Shown piece by piece: positions 16,071 through 16,971 of a stretch of 16,971 nt of DNA; position 1 is the stretch's first letter; the number at the start of each line of letters is the position of its first letter. The DNA comes from an uncultured Eubacteriales bacterium. GTDB lineage: Bacteria; Bacillota; Clostridia; Oscillospirales; Acutalibacteraceae. The position numbers and the translations under genes were made by a program. Location: contig CAKSDA010000026.1 in the NCBI GenBank assembly GCA_934444895.1, positions 1 through 16,971 of the forward strand. Reading direction: 5' to 3'. Below the pieces are notes generated by a model. The model did no database searches. It was not told where the DNA came from and worked only from the letters and a program-made list of their open reading frames with translations.

Positions 16071-16723
16071 TGAAAAGGGAAGAACTGGTAAATAATAATC
16101 TGCGGTTGGTACATTCTCTTTGTAAACGATTTAAGGGTAAAAATATAGAATATGACGATCTTTTCGGAGCCGGATGTCTGGGCCTTGTAAAAGCGGCAAA
16201 TTCTTTTAATGAGGATTTGGGATATTGCTTTTCAACATACGCTGTTCCTGTAATACTGGGAGAAATTAAACGCCTGTTTAGAGACGGCGGCGCCGTAAAG
16301 GTTTCGCGAAGTTTAAAGGAACTTTCGCTTCGAGCAGTTAGGGAATCCGGACGATTGTCCACAAAATTGGGCAGAGAACCTACAGTCAGCGAACTTGCAG
16401 AAGAACTGCAGGTATCTTCCGAAGAGGTCGCAGAAGCCTTGTGCGCCGCTGTTCCGCCCTCCTCATTAAGTTATGTCGATGAAAGCGGCGGCGTTTGTGA
16501 ACTGGACATAGGAACCGAACTAAGCGTTGAAGACGAGGTGTCAGATAAATTGGCTTTGTCACAGGTGATTTCAAAACTAGACGATAATGATAAAAAGTTG
16601 ATAAAATTAAGATATTACGGAAATAAAACTCAAACAGAAACCGCAAAAATCTTGGGAATGTCTCAGGTGCAGGTTTCAAGAAGAGAAAAAAAGCTGCTTA
16701 ATGTAATGCGTGGATTACTATAA
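16070..16723 (+). CDS. sigF: forespore sigma factor sigma-F, short N-terminus
   Basis: Directs early forespore transcription. Of the 217 residues, region 2 spans about 8-71 (LRLVHSLCKRF, YDDLFGAGCLGLVKA, FSTYAVPVILGEIKR). Region 3 starts at VSRSLKEL (78-85) and contains GREPTVSELAEEL. The region 4.2 helix-turn-helix is at about 183-206 (KTQTETAKILGMSQVQVSRR). The operon position after spoIIAB and SQVQVSRREKK favour sigma-F over sigma-G or sigma-B. The B. subtilis protein is 255 residues; this one begins near its residue 34 and lacks most of region 1.2. An in-frame TAA at 16061-16063 excludes a longer start. No good ribosome binding site precedes the ATG, so translation probably depends on coupling to spoIIAB. 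I see no clear terminator after it. Confidence 0.93.
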   Translation: MKREELVNNNLRLVHSLCKRFKGKNIEYDDLFGAGCLGLVKAANSFNEDLGYCFSTYAVPVILGEIKRLFRDGGAVKVSRSLKELSLRAVRESGRLSTKLGREPTVSELAEELQVSSEEVAEALCAAVPPSSLSYVDESGGVCELDIGTELSVEDEVSDKLALSQVISKLDDNDKKLIKLRYYGNKTQTETAKILGMSQVQVSRREKKLLNVMRGLL

Positions 16724-16820
16724 TATATTTCACTATACCTTACACATTTTCTGTAATTTGTTGCCTATCACCGGTATTGAACTTGTTATTAAAATATATC
16801 TGCCTCCCAAAGTATATTAA

Positions 16821-16828
16821 TTGTCGAA
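16821..16828 (+). promoter_or_regulatory. second Spo0A box match, downstream of sigF
   Basis: Perfect TTGTCGAA in the AT-rich spacer after sigF, about 88 bases upstream of a consensus promoter. It may regulate the next gene or be chance; a chance copy exists in valS (12160-12167). Confidence 0.35.
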
Positions 16829-16915
16829 ATATATAAAATCATTTGTTTTTTTGTCACCATATGTAATAATTTTCACTAAAAGGGTAAAAAAACAAAAAAA
16901 GATAGGAAAAAGGTG

Positions 16916-16947
16916 TTGACAAGGGGGTAAAAATTTGGTATTATAAT
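16916..16947 (+). promoter_or_regulatory. strong sigma-A promoter for a gene beyond the window
   Basis: Perfect TTGACA (16916-16921), 17-base spacer, TATTAT (16939-16944), overlapping a full TATAAT (16942-16947, spacing 20). An 8-bp palindrome GGGCGCCC (16949-16956) sits at the expected start site. The gene it drives is not in the window. Confidence 0.75.
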
Positions 16948-16971
16948 CGGGCGCCCTAAAGAAGAGGGAGC

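Overview
The window looks like chromosomal DNA of a low-GC, endospore-forming Firmicute of the class Clostridia. Three things support this: a complete spoIIAA-spoIIAB-sigF operon, AT-rich spacers with consensus sigma-A promoters and AGGAGG-type ribosome binding sites, and a divergent second type IIA topoisomerase pair of the kind seen in clostridial genomes. I see no insertion sequence, phage gene, CRISPR array, tRNA or rRNA. Genus cannot be read from the sequence; an Oscillospiraceae/Ruminococcaceae-like lineage is only a guess.

Layout. 1-2240 (+): 3' part of an ABC-F ATPase gene, then nadE, likely one operon. 2241-2412: convergent spacer with a strong bidirectional terminator. 2413-4008 (-): prfC (release factor 3) behind its own promoter. 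4009-4335: spacer that holds that promoter and a 59-codon protein-like open frame of unknown nature. 4336-5301 (-): an RluA-family pseudouridine synthase. 5302-5448: divergent promoter region. 5449-6108 (+): a ParA/MinD-like P-loop ATPase of unknown role. 6268-10600 (+): divergent ATPase/toprim and cleavage subunits of a type IIA topoisomerase. 10601-11105: a 505-base spacer with a hairpin, a consensus promoter, short tandem repeats and a second hairpin, but no T-box. 11106-13742 (+): valS. 13930-15201 (+): folC (valS-folC is a common Firmicute neighbourhood). 15320-16723 (+): spoIIAA-spoIIAB-sigF, with overlapping genes. 16724-16971: spacer with a Spo0A-box match and a consensus promoter aimed at a gene beyond the window.

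Functions. Most genes are housekeeping. Translation is served by the ABC-F factor, RF3, ValS and rRNA/tRNA pseudouridylation; cofactor synthesis by NadE and FolC; chromosome topology by the topoisomerase pair. SpoIIAA, SpoIIAB and sigma-F form the partner-switching module that starts forespore-specific transcription.

The least ordinary points are these: the protein-like segment between rluA and prfC; the divergent motifs of the topoisomerase pair; a sigma-F that lacks about 33 N-terminal residues relative to Bacillus subtilis; an intrinsic terminator that abuts the spoIIAA ribosome binding site downstream of a perfect Spo0A box; a long valS leader with no T-box; and repeated short tandem duplications in the spacers, two of which include a stop codon. 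I found no clearly new multi-gene system.
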